NCBI GenBank assembly: GCA_002409625.1
Contig: DHNY01000008.1
Span: forward strand, 122,957-158,755
Source: Anaerolineaceae bacterium UBA5404
GTDB lineage: Bacteria > Chloroflexota > Anaerolineae > Anaerolineales > Anaerolineaceae
Reading direction: 5' to 3'
Length of the DNA: 35,799 nt
Both the position numbers and the translations under genes were made by a program. Shown here one piece after another: positions 6,912 to 14,954 of this stretch. Numbering within the stretch: the first letter of the stretch is position 1; each line of letters opens with the position of its first letter. The notes below the pieces were generated by a model, which saw only the letters and a program-made list of their open reading frames with translations, was not told the origin of the DNA and made no database searches.

Positions 6912-8435
6912 ATGAGTTTATTCATCTCCCGTGAAGAAGAAAGTAAATCTGGCATCCGCGACATCCTGGCGGCATGTCATTGCCGTTCGCCTCAGGGCAT
7001 TCGCCTGCGTAACCATCGCAAAGTGTTTAGTCCCAATGAACGCCAAAGCTTGCAAGCTGAATTTGACGCGATTACCGCGCTTCTTCCGCTCGTTGAGAAC
7101 AATGACCCACAGGTAGTTGAAGCCCAAAGCCAGCTCATGCGCCTACGCGAACTACAAGGCACTCTGAACCACCTCGAAAAAGGTCAAATGCTCAGTGACA
7201 CGAACTTTTTTGAGCTGAAAAGTGCCTTAGCCATTTTTGAAAACCTCAGTAAACTCGAGGATCTCAACCAAAAAGCTGGCATTAAATTCGAAGCCAGCTC
7301 AGAAGCCGCAACCATCCTCGAACCGGATGGAACGAAAAATCCAGGCTTCCATATTTACAGTGATTATTCCGACTTATTAAGCAAACTCCGCGTTGAAAAG
7401 CGCCAACTTGAAATACAAATCGCTCAAGCCAAGCTCGCCGATCGCCCCTTACTAATGCGCCAGCGTAGTTTAATCGTCTCGCGCGAAAGCAACGAAGAAG
7501 ACCGCATCCGCCTCGAGCTTGGCCAAAAGTTACTCCCTCATCTGCCGATACTCAAAGCCAATGTTCAGGCTTGCGCACGCCTCGATTTTCGCCTGGCAAA
7601 AGCTGAACTTGCCCTTAGCTGGCAAGGCAGGCAACCCACCATCGTCGCGCAAGACCAGGCGGCTGAACTGATTAACGCCCGGCACCCCATTATTGCCCTA
7701 AAACTCGAAGGTCAAGGCAGCACTTTTACGCCACAAAGCATCCGCCTCGAGCCAGGCAGCACGGTTATCAGTGGCGCCAACATGGCAGGCAAAAGCGTTG
7801 CCCTGCAAACCATTTTTATCAACTTACTCATTGCCCAAATGGGCTATTTTCCAACCGCCGAGTCCCTTAGCACACCACTTTTTGACTTTTTCGCATTCGA
7901 TTCCAGTCAAAGTGGCGAACTCAACAAAGGGCTATCCTCCTTTGGTCTCGAGTCGGTCAAAATCCGCAATCATTATCGTCATAGCCAAAAGCACCGCGGG
8001 CTCATTATCATGGATGAACCCGCGCGTGGTACCAACCCTGCCGAAGCGCGCGCCATTGTGCAAACCTTGTGCGAAGCATACGGCATCAGCCCGAGCATGT
8101 TCCTGATTGCCACCCACTATCAGGTGCATCCCGCGCCGGGCATTCGTTTTTATCAAATTAAGGGTATTCGCTCGCAAGACCTGGACGCCCTCTCCATCCG
8201 GCAGTCCAGCCCACAAAGCGAACAAAAACCCACAAAAGACGGCGATTACGCGCAAGAAGACCTCGAACGCGTGCGTTTTATTCAAAGTCTTATGGACTAT
8301 CGGCTCGCCGAAGTCAACGCTCATGCGGATGTTCCCTCCGGTGCCATCCGCGTTGCGGAGCTCCTCGGCATCGACCAAGAACTTATTGCAAACATGAAAT
8401 CTATTTGGAAGAAGGATCAATTAACAAATGGCTAA
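6912..8435 (+). CDS. kamC: KamC: MutS-like ATPase of the lysine fermentation operon
   Basis: 507 residues with a C-terminal MutS-type ABC ATPase: Walker A GANMAGKS (288-295), a signature-like stretch with Q-S-GELNKGLSSFGLE (about 333-347) and Walker B LIIMDEP (364-370). The N-terminal half is helical (clamp/lever-like) and far too short for MutS mismatch recognition; an acidic/basic coiled region spans about 45-235. DNA repair is therefore improbable. It follows kamB by 9 bp and overlaps kamD by 8 bp, implying translational coupling to the B12-dependent lysine 5,6-aminomutase. A chaperone or reactivase role for that enzyme is plausible but not shown. Confidence 0.85.
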   Translation: MSLFISREEESKSGIRDILAACHCRSPQGIRLRNHRKVFSPNERQSLQAEFDAITALLPLVENNDPQVVEAQSQLMRLRELQGTLNHLEKGQMLSDTNFFELKSALAIFENLSKLEDLNQKAGIKFEASSEAATILEPDGTKNPGFHIYSDYSDLLSKLRVEKRQLEIQIAQAKLADRPLLMRQRSLIVSRESNEEDRIRLELGQKLLPHLPILKANVQACARLDFRLAKAELALSWQGRQPTIVAQDQAAELINARHPIIALKLEGQGSTFTPQSIRLEPGSTVISGANMAGKSVALQTIFINLLIAQMGYFPTAESLSTPLFDFFAFDSSQSGELNKGLSSFGLESVKIRNHYRHSQKHRGLIIMDEPARGTNPAEARAIVQTLCEAYGISPSMFLIATHYQVHPAPGIRFYQIKGIRSQDLDALSIRQSSPQSEQKPTKDGDYAQEDLERVRFIQSLMDYRLAEVNAHADVPSGAIRVAELLGIDQELIANMKSIWKKDQLTNG

Positions 8436-10005
8436 TCTCAAACTCGATTGGGTAAAGGTGGAAAAAGCACGCGAAGCGGCAAAACGCATCAGCGACGACA
8501 CCCAGCTTTACCTCGACCAATACACCAGCACCACCGTTGAACGCGCGATCTGTCGCCTGTATGGCATTGATGGCGTGGACGAAACCGGCGTGCCACTTCC
8601 CAACGTGGTTGTGGATCACCTCGCCCAACACAAGGTTTTGGGGCATGGCGCGGCTTTTTGGATCGGCCAGGCAGCCCTCGCCACCGGCATGAGCCCGCAA
8701 GAGATTGCCGAAGCAGTCGCTCGCGGTGAACTCGACCTGACCCATGTGGAACCGCATGATTCCTTTGCCGTGCAGCTTTGGGCAGACACCAACGCCCAAG
8801 CCGCGCTCAAACGCATCGCCGAAAATCGTGCCAAACGCGAAGCAAAACTGGCTGAGTATGGCGATCGCAAAGGACCTTTGCTCTACGTGATCGTTGCCAC
8901 CGGTAACATTTACGAAGACATCACCCAAGCCAAAGCGGCGGCTGTTCAAGGCGCGGACGTTATCGCGGTCATTCGCACCACCGGTCAAAGTCTGCTCGAC
9001 TATGTGCCTTACGGCGCGACAACTGAAGGCTTTGGCGGTACCATGGCCACCCAGGAAAACTTCCGCCTGATGCGCGCTGCCCTGGACGAAGTCGGCGCGG
9101 AACTCAAACGCCACATCCGCCTGTGCAACTACTGCTCCGGCTTGTGTATGCCCGAAATTGCCGTGATGGGCGCGCTGGAAGGTCTGGACGTGATGCTCAA
9201 CGATGCCCTTTACGGCATCCTTTTCCGCGACATCAACATGCAACGCACGCTCATCGATCAAGGCTTCTCGCGCATGGTCAACAGCGCTGCCGGCATCATC
9301 ATCAACACCGGCGAAGATAACTATTTGACCACTGCTGACGCTTTTGAAGAAGCCCACACCGTTTTGGCATCCCAGCTCATCAACGAGCAATTCGCGCTCA
9401 AAGCTGGCATGCCCGAAGAGCAAATGGGGCTAGGCCACGCCTTTGAAATGGATCCTGAGCTTGAAAACAGCTTCCTCTATGAGCTGGCACAAGCCCAAAT
9501 GGCGCGTCAAATCTTCCCCAAAGCGCCACTCAAGTACATGCCGCCCACCAAGTTCAAAACCGGCAACATTTTCTTTGGCCACGTGCAAGACGCGCTCTTC
9601 AACATGATTACCGTCACCAGTCATCAACGCATTCACCTTTTGGGTATGCTCACCGAAGCCATTCACACCCCATTCCTTTCTGACCGTGCTCTGGCGATCG
9701 AAAACGCCCGTTACATCGCGCGCGCCATGAAAGATTTCGGTGATGACATTGACTTCCGCGATGGCGGCATCATGGAAACCCGCGCTAACGAAGTTTTAGA
9801 CAAAGCCTTGGAGCTTCTCTTAGGCATCCAACGCGATGGCCTGTTTAGAACGATTGAAGAAGGCCGCTTTGGTGGCGTCAAACGTCCCTTTGATGGTGGC
9901 AAGGGTCTCAGCGGCGTTGTCCACAAAGAAGACCATTATATGAACCCCTTTGTCCCGTATCTGCTTGCTGCGGGAAAAAGCACTCAGGAGGTGAGCAATG
10001 AGTAG
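8428..10005 (+). CDS. kamD: Lysine 5,6-aminomutase alpha subunit (KamD)
   Basis: 525 residues, close to the clostridial alpha subunit. With KamE it forms the adenosylcobalamin- and PLP-dependent mutase that moves the terminal amino group of beta-lysine (or D-lysine) to carbon 5, making 3,5-diaminohexanoate for Kdd. The conserved core, with segments such as YGATTEGFGGTMATQENFRL (192-211) and the following CSGLCMPE, is the TIM-barrel that holds substrate and cofactors. Its ATG overlaps kamC by 8 bp, and its TAG stop overlaps the kamE start by 8 bp, so the three are translationally coupled. Confidence 0.96.
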   Translation: MANLKLDWVKVEKAREAAKRISDDTQLYLDQYTSTTVERAICRLYGIDGVDETGVPLPNVVVDHLAQHKVLGHGAAFWIGQAALATGMSPQEIAEAVARGELDLTHVEPHDSFAVQLWADTNAQAALKRIAENRAKREAKLAEYGDRKGPLLYVIVATGNIYEDITQAKAAAVQGADVIAVIRTTGQSLLDYVPYGATTEGFGGTMATQENFRLMRAALDEVGAELKRHIRLCNYCSGLCMPEIAVMGALEGLDVMLNDALYGILFRDINMQRTLIDQGFSRMVNSAAGIIINTGEDNYLTTADAFEEAHTVLASQLINEQFALKAGMPEEQMGLGHAFEMDPELENSFLYELAQAQMARQIFPKAPLKYMPPTKFKTGNIFFGHVQDALFNMITVTSHQRIHLLGMLTEAIHTPFLSDRALAIENARYIARAMKDFGDDIDFRDGGIMETRANEVLDKALELLLGIQRDGLFRTIEEGRFGGVKRPFDGGKGLSGVVHKEDHYMNPFVPYLLAAGKSTQEVSNE

Positions 10006-10795
10006 CGGACTTTACAGCACACGCCAAGGCAATTTGGACACCACCTTGGACCTCAAAAACCTCAAACCTTACGGCGACACGATGAACGACGGCAAGGTGC
10101 AAGTGTCTTTCACTCTGCCTGTTGCCGATTCGGAGCGCGCCATCGAAGCCGCGCGCCAACTCGCCCTCAAAATGGGTTTGACCGAACCCAACGTTGCCAC
10201 GCACATCGCCTTGGACAAAGAATTCACCTTTTTTGTGGTCTATGGCTCGCTTAAACATAGCGTCAATTACGATGACATTCACGTTGAAGCTGTTGAAGTC
10301 ACAGTGATGAGCATGGAAGAGACCGATGACTTCATCCGCCAAAACTTTGGCCGCAAAATTCGGGTCTTGGGCGCATCCACGGGCACCGACGCACACACCG
10401 TGGGCATCGACGCCATCATGAACATGAAAGGCTACGCTGGTCACTTTGGGCTTGAGCGTTACCGCATGCTGGAAGCCTTAAACATGGGTAGCCAGGTGAC
10501 CAACGAAGAATTTATCAAAAAAGCGGTTGAGTTTAATGCAGACGTTTTGCTCGTTTCTCAAACCGTAACCCAAAAGAACGTGCACGTGCAAAACCTAACC
10601 GAGCTGGTTGAGCTCCTGGAGGCTGAAGGGCTACGCGATCGGTTCTTATTGCTCATTGGCGGTCCTCGCATCAGCCACGAACTCGCCAAAGAACTCGGTG
10701 CGGACGCTGGTTTTGGGCCCGGCAAATACGCCGATGACGTTGCCAGTTACTTTTGCGAAGAACTGCTCGCCAGGCAGAGCCATCAGGCTATTTAA
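9998..10795 (+). CDS. kamE: Lysine 5,6-aminomutase beta subunit (KamE)
   Basis: 265 residues. The cobalamin-binding signature DAHTVG (131-136) places His133 as the lower axial cobalt ligand, and Lys144 in NMKGYAGH is at the position of the lysine that anchors PLP in the characterised clostridial beta subunit. The GGPRIS and GFGPG loops near the C terminus complete the B12 Rossmann domain. AGGAGGTGAG inside the end of kamD supplies the ribosome site. An 84-bp gap with a hairpin separates it from atoD. Confidence 0.96.
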   Translation: MSSGLYSTRQGNLDTTLDLKNLKPYGDTMNDGKVQVSFTLPVADSERAIEAARQLALKMGLTEPNVATHIALDKEFTFFVVYGSLKHSVNYDDIHVEAVEVTVMSMEETDDFIRQNFGRKIRVLGASTGTDAHTVGIDAIMNMKGYAGHFGLERYRMLEALNMGSQVTNEEFIKKAVEFNADVLLVSQTVTQKNVHVQNLTELVELLEAEGLRDRFLLLIGGPRISHELAKELGADAGFGPGKYADDVASYFCEELLARQSHQAI

Positions 10796-10809
10796 TGGTC
10801 ATTTAGCGA

Positions 10810-10815
10810 TATAAT
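10810..10815 (+). promoter_or_regulatory. Possible internal -10 box before atoD
   Basis: TATAAT with no recognisable -35 partner lies in the kamE-atoD gap. It may be chance; if real it would let atoDA be expressed separately from the lysine-controlled genes. Confidence 0.25.
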
Positions 10816-10817
10816 GA

Positions 10818-10847
10818 AGACGACCTGGCACTAAAAACCAGTCGTCT
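10818..10847 (+). other. Intercistronic hairpin between kamE and atoD
   Basis: AGACGACCTGG (10818-10828) pairs with CCAGTCGTCT (10838-10847) with one bulged C and an A-rich loop. No T-run follows, so it is more likely an RNA processing or stability element than a terminator. Confidence 0.5.
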
Positions 10848-10879
10848 CTTGAGAAAACAGAAGGAGATTGGAAGTTTAT

Positions 10880-11533
10880 ATGAATAAACAAATCAGTATT
10901 GAAGAAGCCGTAAGCAAAATTAAAGATGGCGACACCATCATGGTTGGCGGTTTTTTGGCAGTGGGAACCCCCGAAAGCCTGATTGATGCCTTGGTTGAAA
11001 AAGGCGTTAAAAACCTGACCCTCATTTGCAACGACACCGGATTTATGGATAAAGGTGTAGGCAAACTGGTGGTAAACAAGCAATTCAAAAAGATCATCGC
11101 TTCCCATATCGGTACCAACCGCGAAACCGGTCGCCAAATGGTCGAAGGCGAAACCGAAGTTGTGCTCACCCCTCAAGGCACCTTGGTAGAACAAATCCGC
11201 GCCGGTGGCAATGGTTTGGGTGGCATCCTGGTTAAAACCGGCTTGGGCACCGACATTCAAAAAGGCAAAGAAGTCATCACTGTGGATGGCGAAGATTACC
11301 TGCTTGAAAAACCGATGCGCGCCGATGTCGCTTTGCTCTTCGCTAACAAAGCTGATGAACAAGGCAACCTTTGGTACCACGGCACGACCCGCAACTTCAA
11401 CACCGTCATGGCAACGGCAGCCGACTGGGTCGTGGTTGAAGCTGACGAAATCGTTCCTGTGGGTGAACTAGCCCCCAACGATGTTGTCGTCCCCGGTGTT
11501 TTCGTCCACAATATTGTGCAAGGAGTTAAATAA
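10880..11533 (+). CDS. atoD: Butyrate-acetoacetate CoA-transferase subunit A (AtoD)
   Basis: 217 residues from ATG 10880. A TTG at 10868 is in frame but lies only 1 nt from AAGGAG, and the ATG gives the usual family N terminus. The glycine-rich VGGFLAVGTPESL (about 20-32 from the ATG) is the CoA-transferase alpha signature. With AtoA it transfers CoA between butyryl-CoA (or acetyl-CoA) and acetoacetate; here the acetoacetate comes from Kce. The stop overlaps the atoA start as TAATG. Confidence 0.92.
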   Translation: MNKQISIEEAVSKIKDGDTIMVGGFLAVGTPESLIDALVEKGVKNLTLICNDTGFMDKGVGKLVVNKQFKKIIASHIGTNRETGRQMVEGETEVVLTPQGTLVEQIRAGGNGLGGILVKTGLGTDIQKGKEVITVDGEDYLLEKPMRADVALLFANKADEQGNLWYHGTTRNFNTVMATAADWVVVEADEIVPVGELAPNDVVVPGVFVHNIVQGVK

Positions 11534-12198
11534 TGGCAATGGATAAACAACAAACCCAAGAATTTATCGCCAAACGTGTTGCCCGTGAATTGCAACATGG
11601 CGAATTGGTCAACTTAGGCATTGGCCTGCCCACTCTCGTCGCCAACTTTGTTCCCGAAGGTCGCGAAGTCGTCTTCCAAAGCGAAAATGGCATGGTCGGT
11701 GTGGGTCCTGCCCCAGAAGATTGTGACAAAGACGTTTGCATCGCCAACGCTGGTGGCATGCCTGTAAGCATCCTCCCAGGTGGCGCTTTCTTTGATAGTG
11801 CCGTTTCCTTTGGTCTCATTCGAGGCGGCCACGTGGCATCAACGGTTTTAGGCGCGCTCCAAGTGGCACAAAACGGTGATATCGCCAACTATATGATCCC
11901 TGGCAAAATGGTGCCTGGCATGGGCGGCGCAATGGACCTCACCAGCGGTGCCAAGCGCGTTATCGTTGCCATGGAACACACCAATAAAGGCAACCCCAAA
12001 CTGCTCAAGGAATGTACCTTGCCCTTGACAGCCGTCAAAGCGGTGGATCTGATCGTGACCGAAATGGGCGTGATCGAAGTCAACGAAAAAGGCTTCGAAC
12101 TGGTTGAAATCAACCCCGAATACACGGTTGAAGACGTTCAAGCCGCAACCGACGCCCCACTGCACATCAGCCTCAACCTGATTGACATGGTGGTCTAA
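11533..12198 (+). CDS. atoA: Butyrate-acetoacetate CoA-transferase subunit B (AtoA)
   Basis: 221 residues. The beta-subunit signature SENGMVGVGP (50-59) contains Glu51, the residue that forms the glutamyl-CoA thioester. LGIGLPTLVANFVP (28-41) is the conserved N-terminal core. Completing the operon, AtoDA turns acetoacetate into acetoacetyl-CoA while releasing butyrate, so the second half of the carbon enters beta-oxidation-type enzymes, which are not encoded in this window. One base overlaps atoD; AAGGAG lies upstream. A terminator follows 20 bp downstream. Confidence 0.94.
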   Translation: MAMDKQQTQEFIAKRVARELQHGELVNLGIGLPTLVANFVPEGREVVFQSENGMVGVGPAPEDCDKDVCIANAGGMPVSILPGGAFFDSAVSFGLIRGGHVASTVLGALQVAQNGDIANYMIPGKMVPGMGGAMDLTSGAKRVIVAMEHTNKGNPKLLKECTLPLTAVKAVDLIVTEMGVIEVNEKGFELVEINPEYTVEDVQAATDAPLHISLNLIDMVV

Positions 12199-12218
12199 TG
12201 CATTTTTTGCATCGTGAT

Positions 12219-12257
12219 AAAACAACGCCCATTTTGACTAAATGGGCGTTGTTTTTT
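12219..12257. terminator. Bidirectional intrinsic terminator, end of lysine operon
   Basis: A perfect 16-bp stem (12219-12234 with 12240-12255) centred on CGCCCATTT/AAATGGGCG, with a 5-nt loop, is followed by a T-run. The A-run on the other flank makes it work equally for the convergent LRR gene. Confidence 0.95.
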
Positions 12258-12281
12258 AAAGCTCGTGTTTTATTGATTAGC

Positions 12282-13502
12282 CTAAGGGCGAAGCACAATC
12301 GGGAAGTTTAATAACCCAATCTCACAAGTCCTCTGCGTCTCAGCCCAATCTGGATCCTTGGTTGTCATAAAGCTGTTTTGAGGTTCAGGTTGAGGAACGT
12401 TAAAGCAGTTGTGTCCAAAATCTGTTTTTTGCCATAGTTTACAATCTGCCGGATTATCTGTTCCCCCACACAGATTCACCAGTTTGGTGATGCTCACCGG
12501 TAAGTCACCACTGAAAGAATTACGTTCAAGAAGGAGGCTTTTTAGATTAACCATATTACCAAACTCACTTGGAATCCGTCCAAAAAAGTTATTGGCTACT
12601 AGATAAAGACGCTCCAACTCAATCAATTGGCCTAATTCTGCTGGTATGGTGCCACTAAATTGATTGTAAGATAAGTCCATCGCTTGCATTTTAGTCAGAC
12701 TTCCAATTGTTAAAGGAATATTGCCACTCAATTGGTTCGATGAAAGACTCAAATAGGTTAATTCTTTGAGATTAGCTATTGAGACAGGAATACTGCCATT
12801 GAATGCGTTACCGCTCAAAATCAACTGGTCTAGTTTCAGCAAATCACCTATCTCCGGCGGGATATTACCGCTAAGTTGGTTATTAGACAAAGTAATATAA
12901 TACAGGTTCTTCAATTGACCGATGGTTCCAGGTATTTCACCGCTCAGGGCATTATCATTCAAGAGTAAATACGTCATTGCAGATAGTTGGCTAATGCTTA
13001 CCGGGATACTTCCCTGTAATTTGTTTCCACTCAAGTTCAGGATTTCAAGGTTGTCAAAGTTACCAATCGCATCAGGCAGTCTGCCGTTAAGTTTGTTATC
13101 TGACAAATATATGCTGGTTACACTGGAAGATTCCACAGTAATGCCAAACCATTTACCAACCGTCGTGCTTTGCAGCCAATTGGTACTATTCATCCAACCC
13201 GCACCATTGGTGCTCTGGTAAAGCGTAACCAAAGCTTCGCACTCTTTCCTGGGCACATCAGTCACAGTGCCACAATCAAAAGCCTGCACTTGTTCTTCGG
13301 TAAGGTGCAGGCTTTCTTCTGATGGGGCTATATACGCCGGTCTTTCAAGAGGGCTTTCATCACCCTCGGCTTGATTTTTTACTTGCCAATCATTTGGCTG
13401 AGCTTCACCTTCTTGGGGCGTCCAAGCCAAAGCGCTGGATGCCTGGCTACTGCCCAATAACAGTAGCAATGCAATAATAAGACTAAAAATTCTTTGTCGC
13501 AT
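12282..13502 (-). CDS. Secreted leucine-rich repeat protein, plant-type LRR
   Basis: 406 residues from the ATG at 13502, chosen because AAGGAG sits 6 nt upstream and the protein then begins with a clean signal peptide (hydrophobic 7-21, likely cleavage after SSALA, 22-26). After an acidic linker and an N-terminal cap with paired Cys77/Cys87 and a GAGWMNSTNW motif, nine LRRs of exactly 24 residues fill about 128-345, consensus LxLSxNxLSGxIPxxIGxL. A C-terminal cap with further cysteines follows. It is probably exported and binds a protein or surface ligand; no enzyme domain or anchor is visible. Codon and base composition are more AT-rich than the adjacent lysine genes, so acquisition by transfer is possible. 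Confidence 0.85.
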   Translation of the reverse strand: MRQRIFSLIIALLLLLGSSQASSALAWTPQEGEAQPNDWQVKNQAEGDESPLERPAYIAPSEESLHLTEEQVQAFDCGTVTDVPRKECEALVTLYQSTNGAGWMNSTNWLQSTTVGKWFGITVESSSVTSIYLSDNKLNGRLPDAIGNFDNLEILNLSGNKLQGSIPVSISQLSAMTYLLLNDNALSGEIPGTIGQLKNLYYITLSNNQLSGNIPPEIGDLLKLDQLILSGNAFNGSIPVSIANLKELTYLSLSSNQLSGNIPLTIGSLTKMQAMDLSYNQFSGTIPAELGQLIELERLYLVANNFFGRIPSEFGNMVNLKSLLLERNSFSGDLPVSITKLVNLCGGTDNPADCKLWQKTDFGHNCFNVPQPEPQNSFMTTKDPDWAETQRTCEIGLLNFPIVLRP

Positions 13503-13656
13503 GTTTAACTCCTTATAAGAAATGTGAAAGATATACATATTATCGTTTATAAATGGACCTTCAAAAGGATCAATTTGCTGATTTTTCGAGGAAATCCTTG
13601 TATTCAGTGTCGCATCCAAGCCGCCCAGACAGTACAATACTAGAAAAGGAGTAGAC

Positions 13657-13941
13657 ATGATCAATTACACATACGAACCTGAAAACAAACGTGTTGCCGC
13701 TTATCTAGAAGATGGATCTGAAACTGGCGAATTAACTTACTATGTCCGAGAAGATGGCGCCTGGGTTGCCAACCATACCTTTGTTGATCCATCCCAACGC
13801 GGAAAAAACATCGCCGCCTATATGCTCGATCTCTTTATTGAAGTTGCCCGGGAAGCCGGAGTAAAAATTAAACCACTTTGCCCTTACATCGTAAAAGCTA
13901 TGGTAGGCAAAGAGGAATATGCTGATATTGTGGTTGAATAA
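13657..13941 (+). CDS. Small GNAT-like N-acetyltransferase (NATD1/YjdJ type)
   Basis: 94 residues, the size of the minimal GNAT subfamily. It shows the acyl-CoA pyrophosphate loop QRGKNIA (47-53) and the family's C-terminal LCPYIVKAMVGKEEYADIV region with Cys75. The acceptor substrate is unknown. AAAAGGAG precedes the ATG. The gene is divergent from the LRR gene, with 154 bp between the two starts, and ends at its own terminator. Confidence 0.8.
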   Translation: MINYTYEPENKRVAAYLEDGSETGELTYYVREDGAWVANHTFVDPSQRGKNIAAYMLDLFIEVAREAGVKIKPLCPYIVKAMVGKEEYADIVVE

Positions 13942-13968
13942 GCTGCTGCCCTGCAACATATAAAAACG

Positions 13969-13998
13969 AACCTCGCAAATAAGCGAGGTTTTCCTTTT
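13969..13998 (+). terminator. Intrinsic terminator after the GNAT gene
   Basis: AACCTCGC (13969-13976) and GCGAGGTT (13983-13990) form an 8-bp stem with loop AAATAA, followed by TTCCTTTT. Confidence 0.9.
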
Positions 13999-14068
13999 AA
14001 CTTGTAATAAAGTTCTTATTAAGGTCTCTATCAGGTAGAATAGGTCTATCAATCATTCAGGTGAAAAA

Positions 14069-14857
14069 ATGTATCACGAAGCAATCGATCAACTCTTGAA
14101 GAACACCCAAAAACAAGCCGGGTTCTTAAAAGGAAACCCATTTGCTTATCTTGTTTCGGCAATGCTGTCTGGCATTTTCATCAGCCTCAGCGTCTTGCTT
14201 TACAGTGCGGTCTGGGCACAAAACAGCGCAAGCCCGGCTGTTGAACTGCTTAGCGGACTTATGGTGCCTTTGGGTTTGATATTGGTTGTGTTTGCAGGGA
14301 CCATGCTTTTTACTGCCAACCCATTCATTATCACACTTGGCGCAATCAAGAAAAAGATAAGCTGGCTGGATTTAGCCAAAATCATCCCCATGGTTTACAT
14401 TGGCAATTGGCTGGGCACACTTTTGATTAGCCTTGTCTTCAAAGCGTCTGGGCACTTGCAAGGAGACCTGGCAACGCACATCATTCACATTTTCTCTGCC
14501 AAGCTTGATCTCAGCTTTTGGCAACTCATGGCACGAGGTTTTTTGTGCAATATTCTTGTCTGCGCTGCCATTTGGTCCACACACCGGTTTGAGTCATTTA
14601 CTGCCAGGTTTTTGATTATCTTCTTTAGCCTACTCGCTTTTATGGCAACCGGCTTTGAAAACTGTATTGCCAATATGAGCCAAGGCTCGCTGGCATTGTT
14701 GGCACCCGGAGGGATGCAGGCTATTGGCATCGTGAATTACATGTGGGTCATTTTAGGCTCCACTCTGGGCAACACAACAGCCGGGGTCTTGGTTTTTGCT
14801 TTGCCCTTTTGGCTGTTTTCGAAAAACTCAAAAACTGAGATGACCGAAACAAGATAA
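14069..14857 (+). CDS. Formate/nitrite transporter (FNT) family protein with Asn at the central His position
   Basis: 262 residues with six hydrophobic segments. FNT landmarks are visible: TANPF (82-86) in the first half, CNILVC (160-165) in the second, and GFENCIANM (195-203), which matches the GFEHSIANM signature of FocA/NirC except that Asn198 replaces the protonatable pore histidine. FNT pentamers carry formate, nitrite, hydrosulfide or short-chain acids; the substrate here cannot be assigned and the substitution makes transfer of mechanism risky. The ribosome site is weak (AGGTG). No neighbour suggests a pathway. Confidence 0.85.
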   Translation: MYHEAIDQLLKNTQKQAGFLKGNPFAYLVSAMLSGIFISLSVLLYSAVWAQNSASPAVELLSGLMVPLGLILVVFAGTMLFTANPFIITLGAIKKKISWLDLAKIIPMVYIGNWLGTLLISLVFKASGHLQGDLATHIIHIFSAKLDLSFWQLMARGFLCNILVCAAIWSTHRFESFTARFLIIFFSLLAFMATGFENCIANMSQGSLALLAPGGMQAIGIVNYMWVILGSTLGNTTAGVLVFALPFWLFSKNSKTEMTETR

Positions 14858-14954
14858 CACTGGTCGTCTTTTCAAGTAAAATTAGACTATATTCCCTCAT
14901 GGCGTACCATAAATGTCATGAGTATGATGTTCTTTACTGGTTTAAAAGGTTAAT

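Noticed and set aside
6912..8435. kamC as a DNA mismatch repair mutS2-type gene
   Set aside because: No mismatch-binding or Smr domain, and it is embedded and overlapping in the lysine operon.
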